Source: a virus. From it: a stretch of 39,108 nt of DNA. The notes beneath the pieces were generated by a model. That model did not search any database. It had not been told where the DNA came from and saw only the letters and a list, made by a program, of their open reading frames with translations. The position numbers and the translations under genes were made by a program. The stretch is taken from positions 1-39,108 of the IMG/VR virus record IMGVR_UViG_3300029265_000561. The stretch is one strand, 5' to 3'. Positions within the stretch are counted from its first letter, which is position 1. Every line of letters starts with the position of its first letter. Shown piece by piece: positions 9,743-19,503 of this stretch.

Positions 9743-10451
9743 TATAAAAAGAAAGTGGCAATGGAAAGGTCATAAAGTAATAGATTATATATTTCCAGAA
9801 GATCAGTATTATAAGAAAGAAACAGAAAAGAAAACTGTAGTGCTTCATCACATGGCTAGTGGTGAATCAGCTAAAGGAGATATTAATTGGTGGAAATCAA
9901 ACAAACAAAGAGTAGCTGTTTGTGTTGCGACTCAAAGGAATGGAGATATATCTACCATTTTTGACAGCAAATATTGGTCGCACGCTTTAGGTGTTAAAAT
10001 CAAAGATTTTGATACCGCAGGAGTAGAAAGAATATTTAGAAAAAGCAGTAACGGTAAAGTTTATGTCGCTAACAATGAAATTTTAAATGAACAAGCAGTA
10101 CAATGTGAATTAGATTCATGGGGAAGACTAACTAAAAAAGGCAATAGTTTTTATTCATGGACTAATAAAAAAATAGATACTGGCTTAGTAACTAGATTAC
10201 ACAAATCTTACAGAGGTCAATATTACTACGAATCATATACAGATAAGCAGTTAGAAGCAACTAGAAAGCTTTTAATTCATTGGAATGAAGAATACGGCAT
10301 AGACACATCTTACAAAGGTGATAAAATATTTGAGGTGTCTAAAGATGCTTTGCAAGGAAAAGGAGGTCTGTGGACTCATGGTAGTTACAGACAGGATAAA
10401 GATGATGTTTTCCCACAGCCAGAATTAATACAAATGCTAAAATCTATATAA
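9735..10451 (+). CDS. Endolysin: zinc N-acetylmuramoyl-L-alanine amidase
   Basis: Cuts the bond between N-acetylmuramic acid and L-alanine in peptidoglycan during lysis. The amidase_2/PGRP fold is recognisable: beta strand plus first zinc ligand at residues 35-39 (VVLHH), the WSHALG loop, and the last zinc ligand and catalytic Lys near the C-terminus (THGSYR at 214-219, K222, then D223/D224, ending VFPQPEL). 238 residues is normal for a single-domain phage amidase. There is no signal peptide, so release through a holin is expected, and membrane-protein genes sit directly upstream. The next gene begins in its stop codon. Confidence 0.9.
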   Translation: MSDIKRKWQWKGHKVIDYIFPEDQYYKKETEKKTVVLHHMASGESAKGDINWWKSNKQRVAVCVATQRNGDISTIFDSKYWSHALGVKIKDFDTAGVERIFRKSSNGKVYVANNEILNEQAVQCELDSWGRLTKKGNSFYSWTNKKIDTGLVTRLHKSYRGQYYYESYTDKQLEATRKLLIHWNEEYGIDTSYKGDKIFEVSKDALQGKGGLWTHGSYRQDKDDVFPQPELIQMLKSI

Positions 10452-10855
10452 TGACTTTTAATTTCAACTTTAAGGAAAATAAAGTAGTGGTCTATGGTAG
10501 TGTATTTATAGTGTTGCTTCTTTTAGGCTTCTATCTATTTATTAGGTGGAATAATTCAAATCATCATGAGTCAATGCTTATACAAGCTAAGAGTAACAAA
10601 GAAGCAGCTTTTAAGGAGCAACAAGAAAGTAGCAAGAAAATAAAATCTCAAAACGATTCTCTAAATAAATTAACAAAGGATTTATATACATTACTTTTTG
10701 AAGAACAAAATAAGCCACCTATAAAAATACCACCAATATATTATGAAACTATTGTTTATGTTAACGCTGACGATGCTACCCTTATTAAGTCTATCTCAAA
10801 ATCCGCAAAAAGATATAGAGAGACTAAACAAAGACAGCTTCAAAATATCAAATGA
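10451..10855 (+). CDS. Inner-membrane spanin-like protein (Rz-like)
   Basis: 134 residues. A single N-terminal membrane segment at about 13-30 (VVYGSVFIVLLLLGFYLF) is followed by a periplasmic coiled coil (about 40-80) and a Pro-rich stretch (KPPIKIPPIYYE), then a basic tail. Type II topology with a periplasmic coiled coil downstream of an endolysin is the i-spanin pattern. Its last 113 bases overlap the next gene in another frame, like Rz/Rz1 pairs. Function is inferred from topology and gene order. Confidence 0.6.
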   Translation: MTFNFNFKENKVVVYGSVFIVLLLLGFYLFIRWNNSNHHESMLIQAKSNKEAAFKEQQESSKKIKSQNDSLNKLTKDLYTLLFEEQNKPPIKIPPIYYETIVYVNADDATLIKSISKSAKRYRETKQRQLQNIK

Positions 10856-11282
10856 CGCAGCACAAGCTCACCATTTTTTAATAATACAAAGAGACTCATT
10901 ACTAAATAATAATGATCTTCTTAGAAAAGCCGTTGATTCTTTAAACAAAAGAAACAAAAGGCTTGTAGATAAAATATTTAATATAGCTGACCAGCAATCA
11001 AAAGCACTATCTAGTCAATCAAAAGCTATAAAAAATCAAGAAAAAGCAACAGAAGACTTATCAAAAGCCAATAGTTTTATAACTGACTATTGGAAAGACA
11101 TATCAGACAACAGTCATTTGTCAACTTCTATTATTACTGACTTAACTCAATTTAGTTCATATAGGCTTCAAATAAACTTATCAATTCCTGTATCTGGAAA
11201 GTTTAGTATTATAGCTAGACCTATCTATACTAATTTACAAAAGCCTGTTTACCTAATTGGTTTAAATTATAGGTTGTTTTAA
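10743..11282 (+). CDS. Secreted coiled-coil protein with outer-membrane-like C-terminus (o-spanin-like)
   Basis: The start ATG lies inside the preceding gene in a different frame. Residues 1-19 form a clear signal peptide (MKLLFMLTLTMLPLLSLSQ) with predicted cleavage at SLS/Q, the usual Bacteroidota pattern; there is no lipobox Cys. Residues 25-120 are predicted coiled coil. The last 45 residues form three alternating amphipathic strands (YRLQINLSIPV, FSIIARPIYTN, YLIGLNYRLF) and end in Phe, like the C-terminal signal of outer-membrane beta proteins. It probably partners the preceding inner-membrane protein to disrupt the outer membrane, with beta strands replacing the usual lipid anchor. This is an inference from layout. 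Confidence 0.6.
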   Translation: MKLLFMLTLTMLPLLSLSQNPQKDIERLNKDSFKISNDAAQAHHFLIIQRDSLLNNNDLLRKAVDSLNKRNKRLVDKIFNIADQQSKALSSQSKAIKNQEKATEDLSKANSFITDYWKDISDNSHLSTSIITDLTQFSSYRLQINLSIPVSGKFSIIARPIYTNLQKPVYLIGLNYRLF

Positions 11283-11308
11283 TTAAATTTACATAATAAT
11301 ATTACACC

Positions 11309-14300
11309 ATGGCTAAGATAAAAAATAAAGATAGATACCCAGAAGACATAAGTATAACAGATAAAGATTACCTTATTGGTACTGATTCTGATGAAGGAAA
11401 CAGAACCAAGAATTATCCCATAAAGTCCATAGCCGAATATATCTATAAACAAATATCTGGTTTAGATCAAAACAATACAATAGTTGAAATTGAAACTTCA
11501 AATGAAAGCCTTAGTTTTTACGAAAATATATACGAAGCTACTAACAACTCTACTTTATTTGAGGTTTCAGCTTCCGAATTATTTGTAATATCTAATACAT
11601 TTACAGTTCAAGAAAGTGTTGGCTCATTTGCTTTTAGAACTGAATGGTGGGCTTTAAAAACAGGTAAAGGAACTTACGGATTTGGTTCTGGAACAGCCCT
11701 AGAACAAAAAGATTTTCTTTTTCTAAGATCACAACAAAGATCCCAATTAGCTACTTTGTCTAATTTACCTCCTAAAGTTGAGCAAATTAAATCTTTAGAC
11801 TTTAGCAATCCTTCTGAAAGTGTAAATATATCCTCCGTATCTTATAATGTGTTAAACAATAGAGATACCTACTTTGTAATATATGACGTAACGTTAAATG
11901 AAATAGGTGTAACCCCAAGTAAAACATATCGATTTACAGGAGATATAGGTACTTATGGGCAAGGAGCTACAAGTACAGTAGAATCAGATTTTTTATTAGT
12001 AGAAGATCAATCCACACCGTCTACAGTTACGACACCTAGAGCAATAGACATATCTACAGACGAAATATTAGGTTTATCTTCTACAAACGTACAAACTGCA
12101 CTTCTAGAAATATTAAATAAATTAACAATAGTAAAAATAACTGAAAATGGTAAAACAGGGTCTGGTCTTAAAGGAACAGACAGAAGCAACCACGTAGAAA
12201 TAGGAAAAGGAGCTGTAGACTTAAGTTCTCATAAAGTAGATGACCAGTCTTTTATACCAGATAACGGTTTCGTAGAGACTACAGGGGCAGGGGCAGAACA
12301 GTCTTATGCACATGGGGAAAATGTATTAATAGAAGAAGGTGCATACGGAGCAATAGTTACTGGCTACAATAATGTTGTAAGACCTTTTGCTTATTTTGCA
12401 AATGTATCGGGAAGAGACAACGAGGTAATTAAAGGCTTTAATGACTTTGTAAGCGGAGTTAATTGTATAGTAGACACATCTATAGGTTACAGTTCAACTT
12501 TTGGTAGAAACCATTTAAACAAAGGAAATTACTCTTCTTTACATGGTACTGGTTTAATAAGTCGAGGACCGAGCCACGTAGTCGGTATATCAAACAAAGA
12601 TGATAAACCTACTACTAGTGTACTTACTGGTGAAGTAGCTTTATTCATAGTTGGAAATGGAACAGTACATACAGGCAATATTAAAAACTTACCAGCCATA
12701 AGAAGCGATGCATTTTTAGTTTGGAAGTCTGGAAAAGTTCAAGCACCTTCCTTAACAACAGATTTAATTGATAGCGAAAAATCTTTAATTACTAAAGAAT
12801 ACTTAGAAGAAAACTCTGTTCAAAAAACTGGCGAGACTAGTCAAAGTGTTGAAGGATCGTTAAATATTGGTGAAGTTACCTTAAATAATTTGAATGATGT
12901 ATCTGTAAATACTAATGAAGTAAAAATAGATGGATTTGGTTTTATAGGTAACAGAGGAAATATATATTTCACTAATGAATTAGCAACAGGAAAACTTTTA
13001 TTTGGTATTGGAGGTACGCACAACCAAAATGTGAAAATGACCATTGATGCTAATGGTAAAGTAGCAGCGGATAAGTTTGCAGGTAACGGATCAAATTTAA
13101 CAAACTTAAAAGCACCTTTTGCTTCTTACACAAGCGAATCGGCTTTATTCAACGATCAATCAGAACAAGAAACTGGCTACGCCTACTTTGTAACAGGCTT
13201 AGATAACATTTACGTTTACTTAGGCACTACTAACGGAGATGCAGATGATTACAAGATATATAGCGGAGCAGAAAATTCTGTTCAAAAGATTATCGGTACT
13301 GTTCAAGAAATAGATGCAGACTTAGAGATAAACGGACTTAGGGTTGGGCGTGGTAGTGGTGATATAGATTCAAATACTGCATTAGGTAAAGCGTCTCTTC
13401 TTAACAACACTACAGGAAGTCAAAATACAGCGATTGGTACATCTTCTCTAATTTATAACACTACAGGTAACTCAAACACAGCAACTGGTAGAAGCTCTTT
13501 GTATAATAACACTACAGGAAATGACAATACAGCAAGTGGTAAAGACTCTTTACTTTATAATACTACAGGAGGTGGTAACACAGCAAGTGGTAAAGATTCT
13601 TTAAGAAACAATACAACAGGAATTTACAACACAGCAAGCGGTCAAGCATCTTTATACAGTAACACGGCAGGATCAAACAACACAGCAAGTGGTGTAAGTT
13701 CTTTATACAATAACACCACAGGATCAGACAACACAGCAAATGGTCAAGATTCTTTAAGTCGTAACACCACAGGAAACAACAACACAGCAACTGGAAAAAG
13801 TTCTTTACAAAATAACACGACAGGATCAAGCAACACAGCTAGTGGTAGAAACAGTTTGCTTTTAAATACCACAGGAAATTACAACACAGCGAGCGGTCAA
13901 GCGTCTTTACAAAACAACACTACAGGAAGTCAAAACACAGCAAATGGTCAATCGTCTTTACAAAACAACACCACAGGAAGTCAAAACACAGCAAATGGGG
14001 TAGCTGCTTTAAGACAAAACACCACAGGATCAAGCAACACAGCAAGTGGTATAAGTTCTTTAAAAAACAATACAACAGGATCAGGTAACACAGCTAATGG
14101 TGGGGCAGCTTTACAAGCTAATACTACAGGAGGTAACAACACAGCAAGCGGTGTAAATTCTTTAAGTAGTAACACCACAGGAAATGACAACACAGCGAGT
14201 GGAGTCAGTTCTTTAAGTAGTAACACCACAGGAAGTGAAAACACAGCAACTGGAAAAAGTTCTTTACAAAATAACACGACAGGATCAAAAAACACAGCAA

Positions 14301-17300
14301 GTGGTAAAAATTCTTTATATGCTAACACCACAGGAAGTGGCAATACAGCGAGTGGTCAAGATTCTTTATTCCTTAACACTACAGGAAGTGATAACACAGC
14401 AAGCGGAAAAAGCTCTTTAAGACTTAATACCACAGGAAGTTACAACACAGCAAGTGGTGGAAATTCTTTATATGCTAACACCACAGGGAGCCAAAATACA
14501 GCAACTGGGGTAAATTCTTTATTTAGTAACACTACAGGAGCTAACAACACAGCAAATGGTATGTTTTCTTTAAGACAAAACACCACAGGAAGTAATAACA
14601 CAGCTAACGGCTTAGGTTCTTTATTAAGTAACACTACAGGGAATCAAAACACAGCAACTGGAAAAGACAGTTTAATATCAAACACCACAGGAGATAGTAA
14701 CACAGCTAACGGCTTAAGTTCTTTAAGATTTAACACTACAGGAAATAGTAACACAGCTAATGGTGTTAACTCCCTGTACAGTAACACAGGAGGTCAACAA
14801 AACACAGCAACTGGTGTAAATTCTTTATTTGCTAACACAGTCGGAGGTTCAAATACAGCAAGTGGTTTCGGTAGTTTAGGTTCTAACACCACAGGAAATG
14901 AGAATACAGCAACTGGTCAAAACTCTTTAAATAAAAACACTACAGGAAATAGCAACACAGCAAGCGGTGTAAACTCTTTAAGGCTTAATACATCAGGAGG
15001 TAGTAATACTTCAAGTGGTGAGAGTTCTTTAAGAGAGAACACTACAGGAAGCAATAATACTGCAAGTGGTAAAGGCTCTCTACAAAGCAACACAATAGGA
15101 TTTAGTAACACAGCAAGTGGGGTAAACTCTTTAAATGCTAACACCGTAGGAGGTAACAACACAGCAAGTGGTGTAAATTCTTTATACACCAACACAACAG
15201 GAAATTTCAACACGGCAAGCGGTGCAAATTCTTTAAGAAACAACACAACAGGAACTTTCAACACAGCAAGTGGGGCAAGTTCTTTAGAAAACAACACCAC
15301 AGGAGGTAGTAACACAGCAAGTGGGGTATTTTCTTTATACAATAACACTACAGGAAGTAATAACACTACAAGTGGTGTAAATTCTTTGAGAGAAAACACC
15401 ACAGGAAGTGGTAATACTGCAAGTGGTGAAAGTGCTTTAAGATTGAACACTACAGGAAGCAATAATACTGCGAGTGGGGTAAGTTCTTTATTTTTTAACA
15501 CCACAGGATCAGAAAACACAGCAACTGGCACAAGTGCTTTAACTCGTAATACCACAGGAAATAGGAACACAGCATTTGGTAGAAGCTCTTTGTTTAATAA
15601 CACAACAGGATCAAGCAACACAGCAAGTGGTGTAAATACTTTATACAACAACACAATAGGATCAAACAACACAGCAAATGGTATTGATTCTTTATTTAGT
15701 AACACCACAGGAAATGACAACACAGCAAGTGGAGTAGGTGCTTTACGAGCAAACACAACAGGAAATTACAACACAGCAAGTGGTGTAAGTTCTTTATACA
15801 GTAATACTACAGGAACTCAAAATACTGCAACTGGGTTAAGTTCTTTAAAGAACAACACGACAGGAAGCAGTAATACAGCTAACGGTAAAGGTTCACTAGA
15901 GAAAAACACTACGGGAAATGATAATACAGCGAGTGGTGAAACTTCTTTAATCAATAACACTACAGGATCAAGCAACACAGCAAGCGGTAAAGCTTCTCTA
16001 CAAAGTAACACCACAGGAAATAACAACACGGCAAATGGTAGAGCTTCCTTAAATAGAAACACTACAGGAAGCGATAATACTGCAAGTGGGATAAATGCTT
16101 TATATTATAACACCACAGGATCAAAGAACACAGCAAGCGGATCAGGATCTTTAGTTTTTAATACAACAGGTAACTCAAACACTGCAAGTGGTCAGGGTTC
16201 TTTACAAAGTAACACCACAGGAAATGACAACACGGCAAGTGGTGCAGGCTCTTTATATAATAACACCACAGGAAGTAGCAACACTGCAAGTGGCTTAAAT
16301 GCTTTAAGAAACAACACCACAGGAGATTACAACACGGCAATCGGGGTAAGTGCTTTGAACTTTAACACCACAGGAACTGCAAACACAGCAAGTGGCGAAA
16401 GTTCTTTAAGATTCAACACTACAGGAGATTACAACACAGCAAGTGGTGCAAATTCTTTGAGAAACAACACGACAGGAAGTGGTAATACAGCAAGTGGTAG
16501 AGAGTCTTTGTATTTTAACACTACAGGAAGTTCAAACACATCAAGTGGTCAAGGCTCTTTACAAAGCAACACTACAGGAAGTAACAACACAGCAAGTGGT
16601 TTTGGATCTTTAAATAGTAATATCAATGGTTACAACAACACAGCAACTGGTAGAGACTGTCTAAAAAGTAACACTACAGGACACAGTAACACATCAAATG
16701 GTACATACTCCCTAAGCAATAACACGATAGGAAATAACAACACAGCGAGTGGTGTAAGCAGTTTAAACCAAAACACAACAGGATCAGAAAATACCGCAAT
16801 CGGTAGAGACTCTTTAAATCAAAATACGTCAGGAAATAAGAACACTTCTGTTGGTGAAGGCTCTATGAGAAACAACACCACAGGATCAAACAACACAGCA
16901 AGTGGTCAAGGTTCTTTATACAGCAACACTATAGGAAATTATAACACAGCAAGTGGTAGAGATTCTTTAAAAGAAAACACTACAGGAAGTAATAACACAG
17001 CGAGTGGTTATGGCTCTTTAAGTAGTAACACTACAGGAGACAATAACACCGCAAGTGGTTTAAGCTCTTTACAAAACAACACAACAGGAGATAACAACAC
17101 GGCAAGTGGTGTAAATTCTTTATACAGTAACACTACAGGAGATGAAAACACAGCAAATGGTAGAAGTTCTTTATTTAAAAACACCACAGGAAGTTTCAAC
17201 ACAGCAAGTGGTACATACTCTTTACAAAACAACACTACAGGAAGTCAAAATACAGCAAGTGGTGCAAATTCTTTATTCAAAAACACCACAGGATCAAGCA

Positions 17301-18721
17301 ACACAGCAACTGGTTTAAGTTCTTTGTACTGGAATAGTACAGGATCAAGCAACACAGCAACTGGTAAAGATTCTTTAAATAAAAACACTACAGGATCAAA
17401 CAACACAGCAACTGGCTTAAATGCTTTATACTATAACACCACAGGAGATGGCAACACAGCAAGTGGGGCAAACTCTTTACTCTTTAACACTACAGGAAAC
17501 AACAACACAGCAAGTGGTGTAAGTTCTTTAAGACTTAATACCACAGGTCACTCAAACACAGCAAGTGGTGTAAATTCTTTAACAACTAACACTACAGGAT
17601 TTAATAACACAGCAAATGGTACAAGTTCTTTAAGTAGCAACACCACAGGAAGTAATAACACAGCAAATGGTGAGGACTCTTTATACCATAATCTTACAGG
17701 TTATGACAACACAGCAAGTGGGGTAGAATCTTTAAATAAAAACACGACAGGATCAAGCAACACTGCAACTGGTAAGCAATCTTTAAAATTTAACACAACA
17801 GGAGATAGTAACACAGCGAGTGGTGTATTTTCTTTATTGAGTAACACCACAGGAACTGGTAATACTGCAAACGGAAAAGACTCTTTGTTATTAAATACAG
17901 CAGGAAGTTACAACACAGCAAGTGGTACAAACTCTTTAAGAAATAACACCACAGGAAATGACAATAATGGTTATGGTTTAAGTGCTTTGCTTTCAAACAC
18001 CACAGGAAGTAAGAACTTTGCTGGCGGTGCAAACTCTGGACGTTTTATTCAAAATGGTACTACTGAAAACACTATCACAAATAATTCAGTCTTTTTAGGA
18101 TCAAATACAAAGGCTTTAGCAGACAATCAAACGAATCAGATAGTTATGGGGCATGATGCAATAGGTCATGGCTCTAATACCGCTACAATAGGAAACGACG
18201 ACATAGAAGACACCTACTTAAAAGGAATAGTACATGGTGACGGTTCGGAACTTAAAAACTTAAAAGCACCTTTTGCTCCTTATGACAATGTATCAGCTCT
18301 GTTTAATGATCAAACAGGACAAGAAACTGGCTACGCATATTATGTAAGTGGGCTAGATAGTATTTACGTTTATCTAGGCACTACTAATGGAGATGCAACC
18401 GACTATCAAGTATTTACAAACACAAAAACAACAAAGACAATAGAAGAAGACACTTATACAATTTTAGCAACAGATGTATATCAATATTTAGAGTTTACAA
18501 AAAACTGCGTTGTAACTGTGCCTTTAGGTCTTTCAGAGAACTTAGAGTTTCAAGGTGAACAAGTAGGTACAGGAGAAGTTAGTTTTGTTTATGAAAATAC
18601 TGGAACACTTAACAAGCCAGTAAGTTGCCAAAACAAAGTAGAAGGTCAATTTGGTGTTTTTGGAATAAGAACTAAAGGGAATGATATTGCAACCTTATTA
18701 GGATATTTAAAACTCGCATAA
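11309..18721 (+). CDS. Giant repetitive tail fibre / adhesin
   Basis: 2470 residues. Residues 1-45 form a virion-anchor-like segment (MAKIKNKDRY, DYLIGTD, TKNY) that recurs in the 401-residue protein at 21626. Residues about 60-590 are beta-rich, with a YadA-head-like stretch at about 325-430. A 60-residue module at about 592-651 is repeated after the array. Residues about 689-2235 are about 90 copies of a 17-residue repeat, TGxxNTAxGxxSLxxNT, probably a trimeric beta-roll stalk. The last 100 residues (about 2370-2470) form a compact beta domain of the kind that caps phage fibres. It likely projects from the tail to bind the host surface. The Asn/Thr/Ser/Gly bias is extreme. Confidence 0.85.
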   Translation: MAKIKNKDRYPEDISITDKDYLIGTDSDEGNRTKNYPIKSIAEYIYKQISGLDQNNTIVEIETSNESLSFYENIYEATNNSTLFEVSASELFVISNTFTVQESVGSFAFRTEWWALKTGKGTYGFGSGTALEQKDFLFLRSQQRSQLATLSNLPPKVEQIKSLDFSNPSESVNISSVSYNVLNNRDTYFVIYDVTLNEIGVTPSKTYRFTGDIGTYGQGATSTVESDFLLVEDQSTPSTVTTPRAIDISTDEILGLSSTNVQTALLEILNKLTIVKITENGKTGSGLKGTDRSNHVEIGKGAVDLSSHKVDDQSFIPDNGFVETTGAGAEQSYAHGENVLIEEGAYGAIVTGYNNVVRPFAYFANVSGRDNEVIKGFNDFVSGVNCIVDTSIGYSSTFGRNHLNKGNYSSLHGTGLISRGPSHVVGISNKDDKPTTSVLTGEVALFIVGNGTVHTGNIKNLPAIRSDAFLVWKSGKVQAPSLTTDLIDSEKSLITKEYLEENSVQKTGETSQSVEGSLNIGEVTLNNLNDVSVNTNEVKIDGFGFIGNRGNIYFTNELATGKLLFGIGGTHNQNVKMTIDANGKVAADKFAGNGSNLTNLKAPFASYTSESALFNDQSEQETGYAYFVTGLDNIYVYLGTTNGDADDYKIYSGAENSVQKIIGTVQEIDADLEINGLRVGRGSGDIDSNTALGKASLLNNTTGSQNTAIGTSSLIYNTTGNSNTATGRSSLYNNTTGNDNTASGKDSLLYNTTGGGNTASGKDSLRNNTTGIYNTASGQASLYSNTAGSNNTASGVSSLYNNTTGSDNTANGQDSLSRNTTGNNNTATGKSSLQNNTTGSSNTASGRNSLLLNTTGNYNTASGQASLQNNTTGSQNTANGQSSLQNNTTGSQNTANGVAALRQNTTGSSNTASGISSLKNNTTGSGNTANGGAALQANTTGGNNTASGVNSLSSNTTGNDNTASGVSSLSSNTTGSENTATGKSSLQNNTTGSKNTASGKNSLYANTTGSGNTASGQDSLFLNTTGSDNTASGKSSLRLNTTGSYNTASGGNSLYANTTGSQNTATGVNSLFSNTTGANNTANGMFSLRQNTTGSNNTANGLGSLLSNTTGNQNTATGKDSLISNTTGDSNTANGLSSLRFNTTGNSNTANGVNSLYSNTGGQQNTATGVNSLFANTVGGSNTASGFGSLGSNTTGNENTATGQNSLNKNTTGNSNTASGVNSLRLNTSGGSNTSSGESSLRENTTGSNNTASGKGSLQSNTIGFSNTASGVNSLNANTVGGNNTASGVNSLYTNTTGNFNTASGANSLRNNTTGTFNTASGASSLENNTTGGSNTASGVFSLYNNTTGSNNTTSGVNSLRENTTGSGNTASGESALRLNTTGSNNTASGVSSLFFNTTGSENTATGTSALTRNTTGNRNTAFGRSSLFNNTTGSSNTASGVNTLYNNTIGSNNTANGIDSLFSNTTGNDNTASGVGALRANTTGNYNTASGVSSLYSNTTGTQNTATGLSSLKNNTTGSSNTANGKGSLEKNTTGNDNTASGETSLINNTTGSSNTASGKASLQSNTTGNNNTANGRASLNRNTTGSDNTASGINALYYNTTGSKNTASGSGSLVFNTTGNSNTASGQGSLQSNTTGNDNTASGAGSLYNNTTGSSNTASGLNALRNNTTGDYNTAIGVSALNFNTTGTANTASGESSLRFNTTGDYNTASGANSLRNNTTGSGNTASGRESLYFNTTGSSNTSSGQGSLQSNTTGSNNTASGFGSLNSNINGYNNTATGRDCLKSNTTGHSNTSNGTYSLSNNTIGNNNTASGVSSLNQNTTGSENTAIGRDSLNQNTSGNKNTSVGEGSMRNNTTGSNNTASGQGSLYSNTIGNYNTASGRDSLKENTTGSNNTASGYGSLSSNTTGDNNTASGLSSLQNNTTGDNNTASGVNSLYSNTTGDENTANGRSSLFKNTTGSFNTASGTYSLQNNTTGSQNTASGANSLFKNTTGSSNTATGLSSLYWNSTGSSNTATGKDSLNKNTTGSNNTATGLNALYYNTTGDGNTASGANSLLFNTTGNNNTASGVSSLRLNTTGHSNTASGVNSLTTNTTGFNNTANGTSSLSSNTTGSNNTANGEDSLYHNLTGYDNTASGVESLNKNTTGSSNTATGKQSLKFNTTGDSNTASGVFSLLSNTTGTGNTANGKDSLLLNTAGSYNTASGTNSLRNNTTGNDNNGYGLSALLSNTTGSKNFAGGANSGRFIQNGTTENTITNNSVFLGSNTKALADNQTNQIVMGHDAIGHGSNTATIGNDDIEDTYLKGIVHGDGSELKNLKAPFAPYDNVSALFNDQTGQETGYAYYVSGLDSIYVYLGTTNGDATDYQVFTNTKTTKTIEEDTYTILATDVYQYLEFTKNCVVTVPLGLSENLEFQGEQVGTGEVSFVYENTGTLNKPVSCQNKVEGQFGVFGIRTKGNDIATLLGYLKLA
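13082..13261 (+). repeat. Fibre module, copy 1 (before the repeat array)
   Basis: Encodes about 60 residues starting GNGSNLTNLKAPF and containing ETGYAYFVTGLD and VYLGTTNGDA. It matches copy 2 at 18236-18415 at about 44 of 60 residues, aligned by eye without gaps. The two copies bracket the 17-residue repeat array. Confidence 0.8.
13373..18010 (+). repeat. Tandem array of about 90 51-bp units
   Basis: In-frame coding repeats with period 51 bases (17 residues, TGxxNTAxGxxSLxxNT). The span divided by 51 gives about 91 units. Variation concentrates in three dipeptide positions (after TG, after the first G following NTA, and after SL) and in Ser/Thr before that Gly. Period is kept throughout the units inspected, with no frameshift. 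Confidence 0.9.
18236..18415 (+). repeat. Fibre module, copy 2 (after the repeat array)
   Basis: Encodes about 60 residues starting GDGSELKNLKAPF, homologous to copy 1 at 13082-13261. It is preceded by TATIGNDDIEDTYLKGIVHG, a segment type often seen where fibre shafts meet tip domains, and followed by the C-terminal beta domain. Confidence 0.8.
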
Positions 18722-18722
18722 T

Positions 18723-19484
18723 ATGAACATATCAATCATAGCAGCAAGTAGATTAAGAGCAGTTAATGCTTTGCAAGAGTTAAAAAACGCTTGTAGAATA
18801 TATATGACTTTAGACAACTCTAGCAGAAACGGTCTAATAATAACGCCTGAAAAAGGAAACGGGACAATTTCTAGTTCAGCTAGTAACTCCGCTACTGGAG
18901 TAATTAATCAAGGCGCATTAATCGACACGGTATCAAAAATACTACTAGGTAATGCTAACATGAATACAAACAACGGATTAATTAATAGTAATGTTTTTTC
19001 GTTTAGTTTTTGGAGAAAGCCCTATGTATCGCCAAACGCTAGCGGCAATTTTGAATTAATGGCTTTAGACAATTCCAGCATGAACTACTCTAGTTATATG
19101 AATAATAATTCTACCCTAGATATAGGTATAGCAACCAGAGCCACAAACGGAGCAGCTAATAATTATAGAATAAACAGTTATGCGTTATCGTCTGGTTTAC
19201 AGAGTGGTTTTAACCACATTTACGGACATTATAACACGTCAAATAATGAATCTAAACTATTTGTTAACGGGGTTGAGCAAACTAGTTTTACTATTTTTTC
19301 GCTAGGATCACAAAATACCGTTTCTGGAAATGCTTTGGTTAGAGTTGGCTCTCACAGTGTTATAAACAACAGTTTCATATTAAAAACAGCAATAGACGAA
19401 GTGGGTTTTTTTTACGGAATTGAAGCTACACAAGAAAGAGCAAATATTTTATATAATAGCGGTAACGGCTTACAACTTTTTTAA
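18723..19484 (+). CDS. LamG / concanavalin-A-like adhesion protein
   Basis: 253 residues. The pattern of a laminin-G_3 jelly roll is visible: FSFSFWRKP strand, NNYRINSYAL, GHYN with SKLFVNGVEQTSF, then IDEVGFFYGIEATQERANILYNSGNG near the end, the usual LamG_3 closing helix. Such domains bind carbohydrate or act as fibre or baseplate side domains. The start lies 1 base after the giant fibre stop, so it is probably a fibre tip or accessory protein made with it. The ligand is not predictable. Confidence 0.7.
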   Translation: MNISIIAASRLRAVNALQELKNACRIYMTLDNSSRNGLIITPEKGNGTISSSASNSATGVINQGALIDTVSKILLGNANMNTNNGLINSNVFSFSFWRKPYVSPNASGNFELMALDNSSMNYSSYMNNNSTLDIGIATRATNGAANNYRINSYALSSGLQSGFNHIYGHYNTSNNESKLFVNGVEQTSFTIFSLGSQNTVSGNALVRVGSHSVINNSFILKTAIDEVGFFYGIEATQERANILYNSGNGLQLF

Positions 19485-19503
19485 ATATAAACGAAGAAAT
19501 AGA

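Noticed and set aside
13373-18010. Possible CRISPR array because of regular repeats
   Set aside because: Units are 51-bp in-frame coding repeats without distinct spacers, and the reading frame continues on both sides.
13563-18032. Many long antisense frames rich in PVVL, KEF and PLAVL motifs across the fibre repeat
   Set aside because: They are shadows of the 51-bp repeat, whose period is a multiple of three and keeps the reverse frames open; they have no start contexts and only repeat-derived sequence.
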